From: Saccharothrix syringae
Lineage (GTDB): Bacteria; Actinomycetota; Actinomycetes; Mycobacteriales; Pseudonocardiaceae
DNA length: 64,000 bases
Direction: 5' to 3'
Assembly (NCBI RefSeq): GCF_009498035.1
Contig: NZ_CP034550.1
Location: 6,076,001-6,140,000, forward strand
Shown here piece by piece: positions 20,913 through 29,798 of this stretch. The position numbers were made by a program, and so were the translations under genes. The notes beneath the pieces were generated by a model. That model ran no database searches and had not been told where the DNA came from. It worked only from the letters and a program-made list of their open reading frames with translations. How positions within the stretch are numbered: position 1 is the stretch's first letter; every line of letters starts with the position of its first letter.

Positions 20913-21986
20913 TCAGCCAGCGACCGCACCGCGTGCAGGCCGGTGCGACATCCGCAACGAGTAGGGGTCCAGCAGGTCGTCCGGACGCCCCTCGATCGAT
21001 ACCTTGGTACCCAGCCCGAACTCGTCGGCCAGCCCCAGCAGCACGTCCAGCGCGACGTGGTCCTCGAAGGCGAATCCGGTGGAGTCGAACACGGTCAGCA
21101 CCCCGCGGTAGCGCTCCGCCTCGTCCGGGTGCGCACACAAGTGCGCCAGCGACGGTCCGATCTCGTCCTCGGCCAGCTGTTGCGACTCGCCCTCCCGGCG
21201 CGCCTGCTCGCGGTGGTCCACGCACACCATGGCCCGGCGCAGCAGCTCGACGGGCAACTCGGTCTTACCGACCTCGTCGGACCCGATGGAGTTGATGTGC
21301 AAGTGCGGCTGGTGTGCGCCGTCCGGCACCACCGGCCCCGCACCGACACCGACCGAGGTGGCCGTGCACAGCACGTCGGACTCGGCGAGAATCCGTTCCG
21401 GCGGGGCGGGCCGCACGTCCAGGCCGAGGAACGCCACCCGGCGCGCGAAGCTCTCTCGGTGCTTCGGGTCGACGTCGTGCACCAGCACGGTGGCCACGTC
21501 GAGCACCTGGCTGAGCCCGTGCAACTGAGTCACCGCTTGTGCGCCGACGCCGACCATGCCGACCACTCGGGAACCGGATGCGGCGAGCCTGCGGGTCGCC
21601 ACCGCGGAGGCGGCCCCGGTGCGCAACGCGGTCAGCAGCACTGCGTCCACCAAGGCGACCAGCCGACCGCTGGTGTCGTCGATGCGGGCGACCGTGCCGA
21701 GAATCGTGGGCAGCCGCGAGCCGACGATGTTGCGCGGACTATAGGAGATCGTCTTAACCGTGACGCCGACACCGGGCTCGCGGTGCGGCATCGTCTCGAT
21801 TACCCCCGGCACGTCGCCGGTGCGGGTGAACCCCGACCGCACCGGCGAGTTCTGCCGCAGGCCGCGACCGAGGTCACCGAAGCCTCGTTCCAGCGCGGAG
21901 ATCATCCGCCGCATCAGCGCATCCCGCCCCACCAGGTCAACGATGCGCGCCACGTCGTCCTGGCCGAGCAGCCAGGTATTCACCAT
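20913..21986 (-). CDS. Lysine cyclodeaminase (ornithine cyclodeaminase/mu-crystallin family), pipecolate supply
   Basis: 357 aa. Start ATG 21986 with AAGGGG 5 bases upstream; an in-frame GTG at 21992 is too close to that site. The protein matches the RapL-type lysine cyclodeaminase pattern: GVIETMPHR near 65, GVGVTVKTISYSP, DDTSG then VDAVLLTALRTGAASAVATR, the Rossmann turn GMVGVGAQAVTQLH near 150, LHINSIGSDEVGKTELP, VFDSTGFAFEDHVALDVLLG and the C-terminal DPYSL. RapL-class enzymes convert L-lysine to L-pipecolate with recycled NAD and loss of ammonia. That supplies the second residue of the predicted peptide. Ornithine as substrate (giving proline) cannot be excluded from sequence, but the A2 pocket is not a proline code. 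Operator copy 4 is 150 bp upstream. Confidence 0.92.
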   Translation of the reverse strand: MVNTWLLGQDDVARIVDLVGRDALMRRMISALERGFGDLGRGLRQNSPVRSGFTRTGDVPGVIETMPHREPGVGVTVKTISYSPRNIVGSRLPTILGTVARIDDTSGRLVALVDAVLLTALRTGAASAVATRRLAASGSRVVGMVGVGAQAVTQLHGLSQVLDVATVLVHDVDPKHRESFARRVAFLGLDVRPAPPERILAESDVLCTATSVGVGAGPVVPDGAHQPHLHINSIGSDEVGKTELPVELLRRAMVCVDHREQARREGESQQLAEDEIGPSLAHLCAHPDEAERYRGVLTVFDSTGFAFEDHVALDVLLGLADEFGLGTKVSIEGRPDDLLDPYSLRMSHRPARGAVAG

Positions 21987-22135
21987 GATCACCCCTTCGC
22001 TGGGACGCGGATCCGCCAGGGAAGAACCGCAAAAAGAGGCGGACGATGAAACGAGTGGTTGCCTCCGACCGCCGCTTGCACAATTCCCGCACCACGCTAG
22101 CGATAGCCTCGCATAGAGGGAAGGTCACCTTCCAC

Positions 22136-22153
22136 TGTCCCGTCGACAGGACA
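22136..22153. promoter_or_regulatory. Operator-like palindrome, copy 4 (divergent cyclodeaminase / winged-helix genes)
   Basis: TGTCCCGTCGACAGGACA: outer arms TGTCC/GGACA are kept while the inner two pairs are changed, so this is the weakest copy. It lies 150 bp from the cyclodeaminase start (21986, minus) and 134 bp from the winged-helix regulator start (22287, plus), the same geometry as copy 2. The rest of 21987-22286 shows no gene. Confidence 0.6.
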
Positions 22154-22286
22154 CCCCGGAAGCCCGCCCAACTGCTCCTTCTTGCCCACCGGGCGGCTGG
22201 CGAACTACTGTCGAGGGGCGCGTGCCCGCGAATAGTCGAATACCCCGTCCGCCACTTGGAGCGAATCAAGCATACCAGGGGTGACC

Positions 22287-22784
22287 ATGTTTTCAGATAT
22301 CGGCACCGAGGTGAAGTTCATCCGTTGGCCAGCGGACGCAGAATTGCGCCAGCAATACCTGGGTAGGGGTATTCCGCGACTGCTGGTGGTGGAGGGCGGC
22401 GCACAGCCACCGATGTGCAACGATCCGCACGAGGACTGGGTCCGCGCACCCATCTCGCGACGCGACCTGGAGGCTCGGGTGGCGGCACTGCAGCAACGCG
22501 TCCACGACCGTACCCCAGTGCTGGACCCGACGGGGATGCTGCGCTTCGGCCGCGCCTCGGTGACCGTCTCCACCACCCAGGCCGAGCTGATGGAGCTGTT
22601 CCTCGCCCGCTTCGGCGAGGTCGTCTACCGGGCGGAGCTGGAGCAGCGACTCGCCCGGCCGACGCGCAACTCGCTGGACCTGCACATCATGCGGCTGCGC
22701 CGGCGTTTGGAGCCGGTGAACCTGTCGCTGCGCACCGCCTGGGGACGCGGCTATCTCCTGGAGCCAAGCCCTGTCATCAGGTGA
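22287..22784 (+). CDS. Orphan OmpR/PhoB-type winged-helix regulator
   Basis: 165 aa; start ATG 22287 with AGGGG 6 bases upstream (an in-frame GTG at 22281 is too close). The C-terminal half (about 85-165) is a Trans_reg_C winged helix: RFGRASVTVSTTQAELMELF, then the recognition-helix part NSLDLHIMRLRRRLEPV and the wing RTAWGRGYLL. The N-terminal half (FIRWPADAELR..., PRLLVVEGGAQPP, EDWVRAPISRRDLEARVAAL) resembles a receiver-like fold without phosphorylation acidics. It is thus an atypical regulator with no kinase partner nearby. Divergent from the cyclodeaminase gene across operator copy 4; likely cluster-situated. Confidence 0.88.
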   Translation: MFSDIGTEVKFIRWPADAELRQQYLGRGIPRLLVVEGGAQPPMCNDPHEDWVRAPISRRDLEARVAALQQRVHDRTPVLDPTGMLRFGRASVTVSTTQAELMELFLARFGEVVYRAELEQRLARPTRNSLDLHIMRLRRRLEPVNLSLRTAWGRGYLLEPSPVIR

Positions 22785-22885
22785 GCACACCGGGGCGGAT
22801 ACGGCCGGGCGGGCGCCCAGCGGAGCCCGGCACGTGGCGGATGTTACGACAGCGGTTAGGCGGCAAGCGGCGGGGTGAGCGGATC

Positions 22886-23581
22886 TCAGTTCGGATACCG
22901 CAGGGAGCGCAGCCGACGCAACTCCGGAAACGGCAGCGCGATTCGCCGAGCCAGGTGTCCGGCTCCGCTCGTACCGCCGGTGCCATCGCGCTGGTCGATC
23001 ATCCGTGACACCAGCGCCAGGTGCGTGACCTTCCAGCGCCAGTAGCCGTTGCCGATGTCCAGCAGCGCCTCCGCGAGCCGGTGCAGCACCCCGGCTCCCA
23101 CACCGCGCGCACACACCTCAGCCACCGACGTACCTTGGTGCTCGGCCGCGCTTTGATACGCCCGGTACAGGCTTCCGTCGCCCTGGTCGTTGCCCAGCAG
23201 GCTGGCCAGCATGCGGAACTGCGCCGACTGCGCCCCACTGGCACCGGCCAGGTAGGGGCGGAACTCGGCGAAGTAGCGTACCGGCAGCTTCTCCAGTGCC
23301 ACCAACTGCTCGTGCAGCACGCGCAGCAACTCCACAGTGCGGGCCAGAAACTCCGCGCCCAACTCCAGGTCCGCGGGCTGATGCGGCGGACACAGCGCCT
23401 CGGCGGCGGCGTCGAGGTCCGACGCGATCTGCTTGAGCCACAGCTCCGACGCCTGGTGGGTGATGATGAAGAACTGCTCGGCCAGCACCACCGCGCGGTC
23501 GGCGGTGTGCGGGGTGCGGGGTGACTGGAGGGACAGTAGGTCGTCCATCCGCAGGTAGTCTGCGTAGGTCAGGCCGGTCAT
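22886..23581 (-). CDS. Tryptophan 2,3-dioxygenase (chromophore pathway)
   Basis: 231 aa, somewhat shorter than typical TDOs (about 280). Start ATG 23581 overlaps the aminotransferase stop (ATGA). Family motifs are present: LTYADYLRMDDLL at the N-terminus, FIITHQASELWLKQ near 37 with the distal His, FRPYLAGASGAQSAQFR near 105 with the substrate-binding Arg, WRWKVTHLALVSRM near 185 with the proximal heme His, and the GTGGTSG loop near 203. TDO opens the indole ring with O2 to give an N-formylkynurenine. In echinomycin/thiocoraline-type clusters it acts on beta-hydroxytryptophan on the way to quinoxaline or 3-hydroxyquinaldic acid. It is the last gene of a four-gene minus operon (TE-SDR-aminotransferase-TDO). 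Confidence 0.95.
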   Translation of the reverse strand: MTGLTYADYLRMDDLLSLQSPRTPHTADRAVVLAEQFFIITHQASELWLKQIASDLDAAAEALCPPHQPADLELGAEFLARTVELLRVLHEQLVALEKLPVRYFAEFRPYLAGASGAQSAQFRMLASLLGNDQGDGSLYRAYQSAAEHQGTSVAEVCARGVGAGVLHRLAEALLDIGNGYWRWKVTHLALVSRMIDQRDGTGGTSGAGHLARRIALPFPELRRLRSLRYPN

Positions 23582-24843
23582 CGTGTCCGGCCGCACTCGT
23601 CGACGAACTCCAGCAGCCCGTGCACGCCCGCCGCCAGCGCTTCAGGGGCGACGCACATCGCGATCCGCACCAGGTGCCGTGACCACGGCGCGGGCGCGAT
23701 CGAGCGCACCGCCCCCACCGCGTCCAGGTCGGGGCGCAGGGCGAACCCGGTGCCGGGAACGACGGCGATGTCCCGGTGCCGCAGCAGCCGGTCGGTGAAC
23801 ACCTCGGCGTCCAAACCGGTGCAGGTCACGTCGAGCACCGCGTACCAACCGCCGTCGGGCAGCGCCGGCAGCAGCCCGGCATCGACCAGGGCGGGCAGCG
23901 CGGTGTCCCGATTGCGGCGTACCCGGTCGCGATTCCCGGCCGCCGCCTCGGCGCGCAGGGCGACGGCGGCGACGCCCGCGTGTTGCACGGGCGTGGCCGG
24001 GCCGATGATGTTGGCCTCCTGCACGACGCCGAGCACACGCGCGGCGCGTTCGGTTGCGGTGGCGACGTAGCCGAGCCGGTAGCCGGTCATGGCCAGGCTT
24101 TTGGAGAAGCTGAAGACGCTGTGCACCACCCGCTCCTCGACCGGCACGTCCCGTTCGAGCGCAGCAGGCGAGATGTGCTCGCCGGTGTAGACGTAGTCCT
24201 CGTACGCCTCGTCGCTGACGACCTGCCAACCCCGGGACCGGGCCCCGTTGACCAGGATGCGCAGGTCGTCCGCGCCGAGCACGGCACCGGTCGGGTTGGC
24301 GGGCGAGTTGAGCACCAGCACGCGAGTGCGGGGCGTACCGGCAGCCAGCACCACCGCTGGGTCCGGCCGGTGGTCGGGGCCCAGCGGGTAGAACACCGGC
24401 CGGTAGCCAGCCAGCAGCGCCTGTTGCAGGTGCACCGGCCAGTGCATCTCGGGCAGCAGCAGTTCCGCGCCGGGTTCGGCCAGGGCGAGCAGCAGCGCCA
24501 GCAGGCCCTGACAGGAGCCGGGGGTGGCAAAGACGCGGGAGACAGCGGAATCGATGCCGTTGGCGGTGGCGAGCTTGGCCACCAGTGCCTCGCGCAGTGC
24601 CACCAGTCCCTCCACCGGGCCGTAGCCGGCGTGGCCGCGCAGCACAGCGTGCGCCAACGCGGCGGCGACGCCTTCGGGCGGACCGAAGTACGGTTCCCCG
24701 ACGTGCAGTCGGGTGATCGGGTGGCCGGTGGCGCGTTCCCTGGCGTCGGCCGCCCGGAACACCTCGTGCAGCCACGACGACGGGATCGTGGCGGCCACGG
24801 GCAACAAGTCAACCGACCCGACCCCGCCGCTGAACACGGTCAT
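23578..24843 (-). CDS. PLP-dependent aminotransferase, fold type I (3-hydroxyquinaldate pathway)
   Basis: 421 aa. Start ATG 24843 with GGAGGGG just upstream; an open extension to 24891 would overlap the SDR gene and lacks a site. The class I/II aminotransferase plan is complete: LHVGEPYFGPPEGV near 50, GYGPVEGLVALREALV, NSPANPTGAVLG near 203, SDEAYEDYVY near 235, and the Schiff-base Lys in SFSKSLAMTGYRLGY near 270. By analogy with thiocoraline TioG it would transaminate (beta-hydroxy)kynurenine, whose keto product closes to the quinoline ring. Other amino acid substrates are possible. Operon position between SDR (25-bp gap) and TDO (4-base overlap) supports the chromophore role. Confidence 0.9.
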   Translation of the reverse strand: MTVFSGGVGSVDLLPVAATIPSSWLHEVFRAADARERATGHPITRLHVGEPYFGPPEGVAAALAHAVLRGHAGYGPVEGLVALREALVAKLATANGIDSAVSRVFATPGSCQGLLALLLALAEPGAELLLPEMHWPVHLQQALLAGYRPVFYPLGPDHRPDPAVVLAAGTPRTRVLVLNSPANPTGAVLGADDLRILVNGARSRGWQVVSDEAYEDYVYTGEHISPAALERDVPVEERVVHSVFSFSKSLAMTGYRLGYVATATERAARVLGVVQEANIIGPATPVQHAGVAAVALRAEAAAGNRDRVRRNRDTALPALVDAGLLPALPDGGWYAVLDVTCTGLDAEVFTDRLLRHRDIAVVPGTGFALRPDLDAVGAVRSIAPAPWSRHLVRIAMCVAPEALAAGVHGLLEFVDECGRTR

Positions 24844-24868
24844 GTCCCCTCCGAATCCTATTAGCCGG

Positions 24869-25627
24869 TCATGCGGTGCGACCACCGTCAACCGGGATCA
24901 GCGCGCCGGTGACCCAGCCGGCGAATCCTGGGTCGAGCAGTCCGCACACCCACCGCGCGACCTCCTCGGCGGTGCCGATGCGTCCCATCGGGGTTGCCGC
25001 GATCAGATCGACGCGCAACTGTCGCGTGTCCTCCTCAGTGAGACCGAGCGTGTCCCACAGCGGGGTGTCCACCGGACCGGGCAGGACCGCGTTGATCCGG
25101 ACGTCGGGTGCGAGTTCTTTGGCCAGCGATCGGGTCAGGCTGTTGAGCGCGGCCTTGGCTGCGCCGTAGTAGGAGCGGCCGGGCATGGCCAACACACCGG
25201 CGACGGAGGACACGTTGACCACCGAACCGTGCCGGGCGCGCAGGTGCGGCAGGGCGGCCCGGATCAGCCGAACCGGGGCGACGGTGTTGAGCGCCAACAG
25301 CGCTTCCAACTCGGACGGGTCGTGGTCGGCGAGCCTGCCGTAGTAAGCGGCGGCGGCATTATTGACCAGGCCGTCCACGCCTCCGAACCGGGCGACGGCG
25401 GCCGCCACGACGCGGTCCGCCGCCTCGGGTGCGGTCACGTCCACCGCCACCGCCTCGACAGCGTCCGGACGGTCATCGGCGATCTCGTGCAGCAGGTGCT
25501 CACGGCGGCCCACGACGGTGACGAACGCGCCGGCGCCCAGCGCGCAGCGGGCGACAGCCAGCCCGATGCCGGTACCCGCACCAGTGACCACGACCGATCG
25601 GCCGGCCAGCGAGTCGAGGTCAGCCAT
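24869..25627 (-). CDS. Short-chain dehydrogenase/reductase
   Basis: 252 aa, classical SDR length. VVVTGAGTGIGLAVA is the cofactor motif near 12, NNAAAAYYG near 90 the NNAG-like motif, SSVAG near 140 the catalytic Ser region, YYGAAKAALN near 153 the YxxxK motif, and it ends with the usual GALIPVDGG. Start ATG 25627 overlaps the thioesterase stop by 8 bases. In the chromophore operon it is a candidate for a redox step on the quinoline or beta-hydroxykynurenine intermediates, comparable to the oxidoreductases of quinoxaline and quinaldate clusters. The exact reaction cannot be read from sequence. Confidence 0.93.
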   Translation of the reverse strand: MADLDSLAGRSVVVTGAGTGIGLAVARCALGAGAFVTVVGRREHLLHEIADDRPDAVEAVAVDVTAPEAADRVVAAAVARFGGVDGLVNNAAAAYYGRLADHDPSELEALLALNTVAPVRLIRAALPHLRARHGSVVNVSSVAGVLAMPGRSYYGAAKAALNSLTRSLAKELAPDVRINAVLPGPVDTPLWDTLGLTEEDTRQLRVDLIAATPMGRIGTAEEVARWVCGLLDPGFAGWVTGALIPVDGGRTA

Positions 25628-26369
25628 GGCTGGGCACCGCCGTGAGCAGGTCGGCGACCAGGGCGGGAGGGTCGACCAAGACGTGGAAGTGCGCGCCGGG
25701 ACGTTCGCACAGACTGAACGAACCGGTGGTGACCGTGGCCCAGCCGCTCAACCGGCCTGGATCGACCAGCGGGTCACCGGTGCCGTAATAGCAGCGGACC
25801 GGGCAGGCCAGCCGCGGGCGGGCTGGCCGGGGCCGGTAGCGCTCGCTGGCCCGGACGTCGGCCCGCAGGCCGGGCAGGACCAGAGCGCGAAGGTCAGTGT
25901 TGGCGGCGACGTCCGGGTCGGTGCCGCCGAGCGCGCACACCGCCGTCCACAGCTCCTCGTCGTCCGCTAGATGGGTGGTACCCCGGCCAGCCTCGGCGGG
26001 CGGCGGCGAGCCGGAGACGGCCAGGTGACGCGCAGGTGCGGCGGCGTCCCGGAGCAGCAGCGCGGTTTCATAGGCGACGAGCGCGCCCAGGCTGTGGCCG
26101 AACAGGGCGGTGGGCACCGGGTCGAGGCGGAGAAGCTCAGCGGCGACCCGGTCGGCCATCTCGGTGACGGCATCCACCGGCGGTTCGCCTAAGCGATCGG
26201 CGCGGGCCGGGTACTGCACGGCGATCAGCTCGACGCCGAACGGGACGGCGGTACCCCAGTCGTGGAAACCACCGGCCACGCCACCGGAGTGCGGGAAGCA
26301 GACGAGCCTGAGGGCGGGACGGACGACGGGCCGCAGTCGTCGCAGCCAACTCTGCTGACCAGTCCGCAC
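25620..26369 (-). CDS. Type II thioesterase, probable release of beta-hydroxy-Trp
   Basis: 249 aa from GTG 26369 (GAGGAGG a few bases upstream; the adjacent GTG 26372 is closer to that site). Alpha/beta-hydrolase thioesterase motifs: LVCFPHSGGVAGGFHDW near 20, nucleophile GHSLGALVAYE near 90, an acidic GTGDPLVDP near 190, and the terminal His in PGAHFHVL near 225. In quinoxaline and thiocoraline pathways a dedicated thioesterase (Ecm2, TioQ) frees beta-hydroxytryptophan from the A-T carrier; its place at the head of the TE-SDR-aminotransferase-TDO operon, divergent from the P450, fits that. General NRPS proofreading is the alternative. Confidence 0.9.
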   Translation of the reverse strand: MRTGQQSWLRRLRPVVRPALRLVCFPHSGGVAGGFHDWGTAVPFGVELIAVQYPARADRLGEPPVDAVTEMADRVAAELLRLDPVPTALFGHSLGALVAYETALLLRDAAAPARHLAVSGSPPPAEAGRGTTHLADDEELWTAVCALGGTDPDVAANTDLRALVLPGLRADVRASERYRPRPARPRLACPVRCYYGTGDPLVDPGRLSGWATVTTGSFSLCERPGAHFHVLVDPPALVADLLTAVPSHG

Positions 26370-26516
26370 CACGCCTCCTCGTGCCTCGTCTACCCGGCCA
26401 GTTTCGCGGGGGTCCGCGCCGGGTGGGCGCGTGTACGACAGATATCGGCAAGAAGCGGCCAGGCGGCCGGTCGGGCCTGTGAGGATCGGTGCGGTTTCCG
26501 CTGCCGAGGAGGGCCC

Positions 26517-27770
26517 ATGGACTCGACGAGCGAAGCGTGGCTCGACCTCGACCTCACCGACCCCGCCGCGTTCGTCGACAACGACCCGCACGCGTACTGG
26601 CGCGCGGTGCGGGCGCGGGCGCCGGTGCACTGGCGGCCGGGTGTTGGGCGGCGGCCCGGGTTCTGGGTGGTGGCGCGACACGCCGATGTGCGGACCGCAT
26701 ACGCCGACAACGGATCGTTGATCTCCTCGCGCGGGACGGTGCTGGACGTGCTGTTGCGCGGCGAGGACTCCGCGGGCGGCCGGATGCTCGCAGTGACCGA
26801 CCGACCCCGGCACCCGGCGCTGCGGCGGGTGCTGGGGCGGGCGTTCTCGTCGCGGGTGCTCGACGAGGTGGCGCGCGCGGTGCGGGCGCGGACGGACCGA
26901 CTGGTCGCGGCGGTGGCGCACGGCGCGGAATTCGACTTCGCCGCCGAGGTCGCCGACCGGATACCGATGAACACCATCTGCGACCTGCTGTCTATTCCGA
27001 ACGGTGATCGGCTGGCGTTGCTGCGGTGGAACAAGGCCGCGTTGTCCTCCGACGGGCCCCAGGTCGACCCATACGGGGCGGTGGAAGCGCGTAACGAGAT
27101 CGTCCGGTATCTCACGGAGCTGGCGCGGGCGCGGCGGGCGAGGCCAGGGGACGACGTGATCAGCGCAATCGCCACGGCCGAGGTGCAGGGACGGCGGCTG
27201 CCGCTTGAGGACGTGGCACTCAACTGCTACAGCCTGGTTCTGGGCGGCGACGAGTCGTCGCGGGTATCGGCGATCTGCGCGGTGAAGGCGCTGGCCGAGC
27301 ACCCCGGGCAGTGGCGGGCGTTGCGCGACGGTGAAGTGGGGCTGGACACCGCCGTGGAAGAAGTGCTGCGGTGGGCGACACCGGCTATGCACTTCGCCCG
27401 GACCGCCGTGCGGGACGTGGTGATCGGCGGGCGGCAGGTGCGCGCCGGTGACGTCGTGACGCTGTGGAACACCTCGGCCAACGACGACGAGGCGGTGTTC
27501 GACGAGCCGCGCCGGTTCAATCTGGGCCGGACACCGAATCGGCATCTGTCGCTCGGGCACGGGGCGCACTTCTGCCTCGGTGCATTCCTCGGGCGAGCGG
27601 AGCTTCGGGCGCTGCTGGGCGCGCTACGGGAGTCTGTGGCGGAGGTGGAACTACGCGGCGAGCCGACGCCGATTCACTCCACCTTCCTCCGCGGCTACAG
27701 CACGCTGCCAGCGTCGTTCACACCTCGCCGGTCGCCCCAGCCCACGGGGGCGGCCGACAGCGCAGTGTGA
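26517..27770 (+). CDS. Cytochrome P450, probable carrier-bound Trp beta-hydroxylase
   Basis: 417 aa; start ATG 26517 with GAGGAGGG 4 bases upstream. Heme signature LGHGAHFCLGAFLGR near 347 with the Cys ligand; ExxR in VEEVLRWATPA near 283; I-helix LVLGGDESSRVSA near 240. The GGDES form instead of the usual AGxET/DT is characteristic of P450s that hydroxylate amino acids tethered to a carrier protein (NikQ, NovI, Ecm12, TioI). No membrane anchor, so soluble. It is divergent from the TE operon (147-bp gap) and convergent with the A-T didomain that would present its substrate. Predicted reaction: Trp-S-PCP to beta-hydroxy-Trp-S-PCP. Confidence 0.94.
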   Translation: MDSTSEAWLDLDLTDPAAFVDNDPHAYWRAVRARAPVHWRPGVGRRPGFWVVARHADVRTAYADNGSLISSRGTVLDVLLRGEDSAGGRMLAVTDRPRHPALRRVLGRAFSSRVLDEVARAVRARTDRLVAAVAHGAEFDFAAEVADRIPMNTICDLLSIPNGDRLALLRWNKAALSSDGPQVDPYGAVEARNEIVRYLTELARARRARPGDDVISAIATAEVQGRRLPLEDVALNCYSLVLGGDESSRVSAICAVKALAEHPGQWRALRDGEVGLDTAVEEVLRWATPAMHFARTAVRDVVIGGRQVRAGDVVTLWNTSANDDEAVFDEPRRFNLGRTPNRHLSLGHGAHFCLGAFLGRAELRALLGALRESVAEVELRGEPTPIHSTFLRGYSTLPASFTPRRSPQPTGAADSAV

Positions 27771-27887
27771 GTGAGGCCGTCCTAGGTCGACCCGTCTGGA
27801 GCCGGTGCGGCGGATCGTCCGTTACCGCGCACTTACCCCATCGCGTGTCCGGGAGGCCCGTCTCTACCTTGATGCCAGCCCACCCTC

Positions 27888-29636
27888 TCAGTCCGGTACG
27901 TCCAGGTCGGCGGCCAGATCGCCGAGGGTGGGCGTGGTGAACAGCGCGCGCATCGGGACGTTCAGCCCGAAGTCGGCCGCCAGCCGCCCGGCCAGCGCGG
28001 TGGCGAGCACGGAGTGGCCGCCGAGGTCGAAGAAGTTGTCGTCGGGCGTGACGTCGGGGACGCCGATCACCTCGGCGACGACCGCGCACAGCACCTCCGC
28101 GAACGGTGCTCCGTCCCGCACCCCGGCACCCCGGGCACGGGCGGCCGAGCGTTCGGCGCGCTCGCGCAGGGCCGCACGATCAGCCTTCCCGTTCGGAGTC
28201 GTCGGCAGGGCGTCCAGGACGACGACGGTGGCGGGCACCATGTGTTCGGGCAGGGTACGTGCGGCATGGTTGCGGATCTCCGCGCCGACGATCCGGCGAC
28301 CGGGCATTGCGGTGACGTAGGCGGCGATGCGGGCGTCGGCGAGGCCGCCGTGCACGACGGCGACTGCGAGGTCAACGGCGTGGTGGGTGACCAGGCCGGC
28401 CTCCACTTCGCCGAGCTCGACCCGGAAGCCGCGCAGCTTGACCTGGTCGTCGACGCGACCTGCGAAGTACAACCGGCCGTCGGGTGCGCGGTGGCCTCGA
28501 TCGCCGGAGCGGTACATGCGGGCCCCGGGCGCACCGTGCGGGTCGGCGACGAACCGAGTCGCGGTCAGGCCGGGCCGGCCGAGGTAGCCGCGCGCAAGGC
28601 CGTTGCCGGTGAGGTACAGCTCTCCGATCTCGCTGTTCAGGAGGGGGTTCAGCCGCTCGTCTAGGACGTGTACACCGTTGCCCCGCCAGGGCCTGCCGAT
28701 GTCGACGTCCTCCGTCGGGTTGACGGGTCCGCTGATGGTGGTGCCGACAGTGGTCTCGGTAGGGCCGTAGCCGTTGAACATGCGCCGACCGGGGGCCCAC
28801 TTGGCGACCAGGGCGGTGGTGCAGCGGTCGCCGGTGGACATCACGGTGCCGCCGATCAGTACGCCGGTCGGGTCGGTGACGTCAAGGGCGACCGGGGGCA
28901 GCACGGCGTGGGTGATGCGTTCACGTCTCAGGGTGTCGCGCAGTGGCGGGCCGGGCAGCAGGTCTTCGGCGGGCGCGGTCACCAGGGTCGCGCCGGACAG
29001 CAACGCGGTGCTCCACTCCCAGAACGCCGCGTCGAAGCTGATCGACGCCCACTGGAGCACGCGGTCGCCGGGGCGCGGGGCGATGGTGGCAGCCTGCGCG
29101 GCGACGAGGTCCGCTGCGCCCTGGTGCGGCACGGCGACGCCCTTGGGCACACCGGTCGACCCGGACGTGTAGATGACGTACATCAGGTGGTCCGGCCGCA
29201 GCGGCGAGATCCGGTCCACGTCGGTGACGTCCGCGGCGGACTCCGCCGCACAGGCGGCGAGGAAGTCCGGGTCGTCCACGACAATCTCCGGCACGTCGCC
29301 GGGCAGCGCCACCGCCAATGACCGGGCGAGTAGCACTGGGCGGGCGTCGGCGAGCATGTGCGCCAGCCGGGGCGCGGGGTAGGTGTGATCGAGCGGCAGA
29401 TACGCGCCGCCAGCCTTCAGCACGGCCAGCAGTGTGGTAATCATCCTGGCCGACCTGGGCACGGCGACCGCCACCGGCCGGTCCGGGCCGACGCCAGCGG
29501 CGATGAACCGACGGGCCAGCCGGTTGGCGTCGGCGTCCAACTGGGCGTAGCCGGTGGCCACACCCTGATGCACGACGGCGGGCGCGTTGCCCATCCGGGC
29601 TACGACCGCCGCGAATAGTTCCGGCACAGTCCGCAC
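27888..29636 (-). CDS. Stand-alone A-T didomain, probable tryptophan-loading protein
   Basis: 582 aa from GTG 29636 (GGAG and a G-run upstream; GTG 29627 is an alternative). The adenylation domain has [14 protein letters not shown] near 165, [11 protein letters not shown] near 285, GELYLTGNGLARGY, RVDDQVKLRGFRVE near 400 and PNGKADRAAL near 495. The carrier domain near 545 has NFFDLGGHSVLAT with the phosphopantetheine Ser. No C or TE domain. This is the layout of Ecm13/TioK, which load Trp for beta-hydroxylation by a partner P450. The pocket starts D-A-W and ends near G-V-G; I cannot assign a substrate firmly from that. The P450 stop is 117 bp away, convergent. Confidence 0.92.
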   Translation of the reverse strand: MRTVPELFAAVVARMGNAPAVVHQGVATGYAQLDADANRLARRFIAAGVGPDRPVAVAVPRSARMITTLLAVLKAGGAYLPLDHTYPAPRLAHMLADARPVLLARSLAVALPGDVPEIVVDDPDFLAACAAESAADVTDVDRISPLRPDHLMYVIYTSGSTGVPKGVAVPHQGAADLVAAQAATIAPRPGDRVLQWASISFDAAFWEWSTALLSGATLVTAPAEDLLPGPPLRDTLRRERITHAVLPPVALDVTDPTGVLIGGTVMSTGDRCTTALVAKWAPGRRMFNGYGPTETTVGTTISGPVNPTEDVDIGRPWRGNGVHVLDERLNPLLNSEIGELYLTGNGLARGYLGRPGLTATRFVADPHGAPGARMYRSGDRGHRAPDGRLYFAGRVDDQVKLRGFRVELGEVEAGLVTHHAVDLAVAVVHGGLADARIAAYVTAMPGRRIVGAEIRNHAARTLPEHMVPATVVVLDALPTTPNGKADRAALRERAERSAARARGAGVRDGAPFAEVLCAVVAEVIGVPDVTPDDNFFDLGGHSVLATALAGRLAADFGLNVPMRALFTTPTLGDLAADLDVPD

Positions 29637-29798
29637 GCGCCACCCCCGCTCCGTTCGAGTCGCACGGACGCTAACCGGCACTCGCCGCCCGGCCCGACAG
29701 CGCCGACAGACAACCGAAAGGTCCTGTCCGGGATCTGTCACCGGCCGTCGCCCCGCCGGTCGTGGCGCAGGACGCTAACGGCGACGTGGGGAGCCGAC

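Noticed and set aside
29700..29760. GTCCTGTCCGGGATCTGTC as a possible fifth operator copy upstream of the A-T gene and AMP ligase
   Set aside because: It lacks the inverted-repeat symmetry of TGTCCCG/CGGGACA; the resemblance is limited to one TGTCC half.
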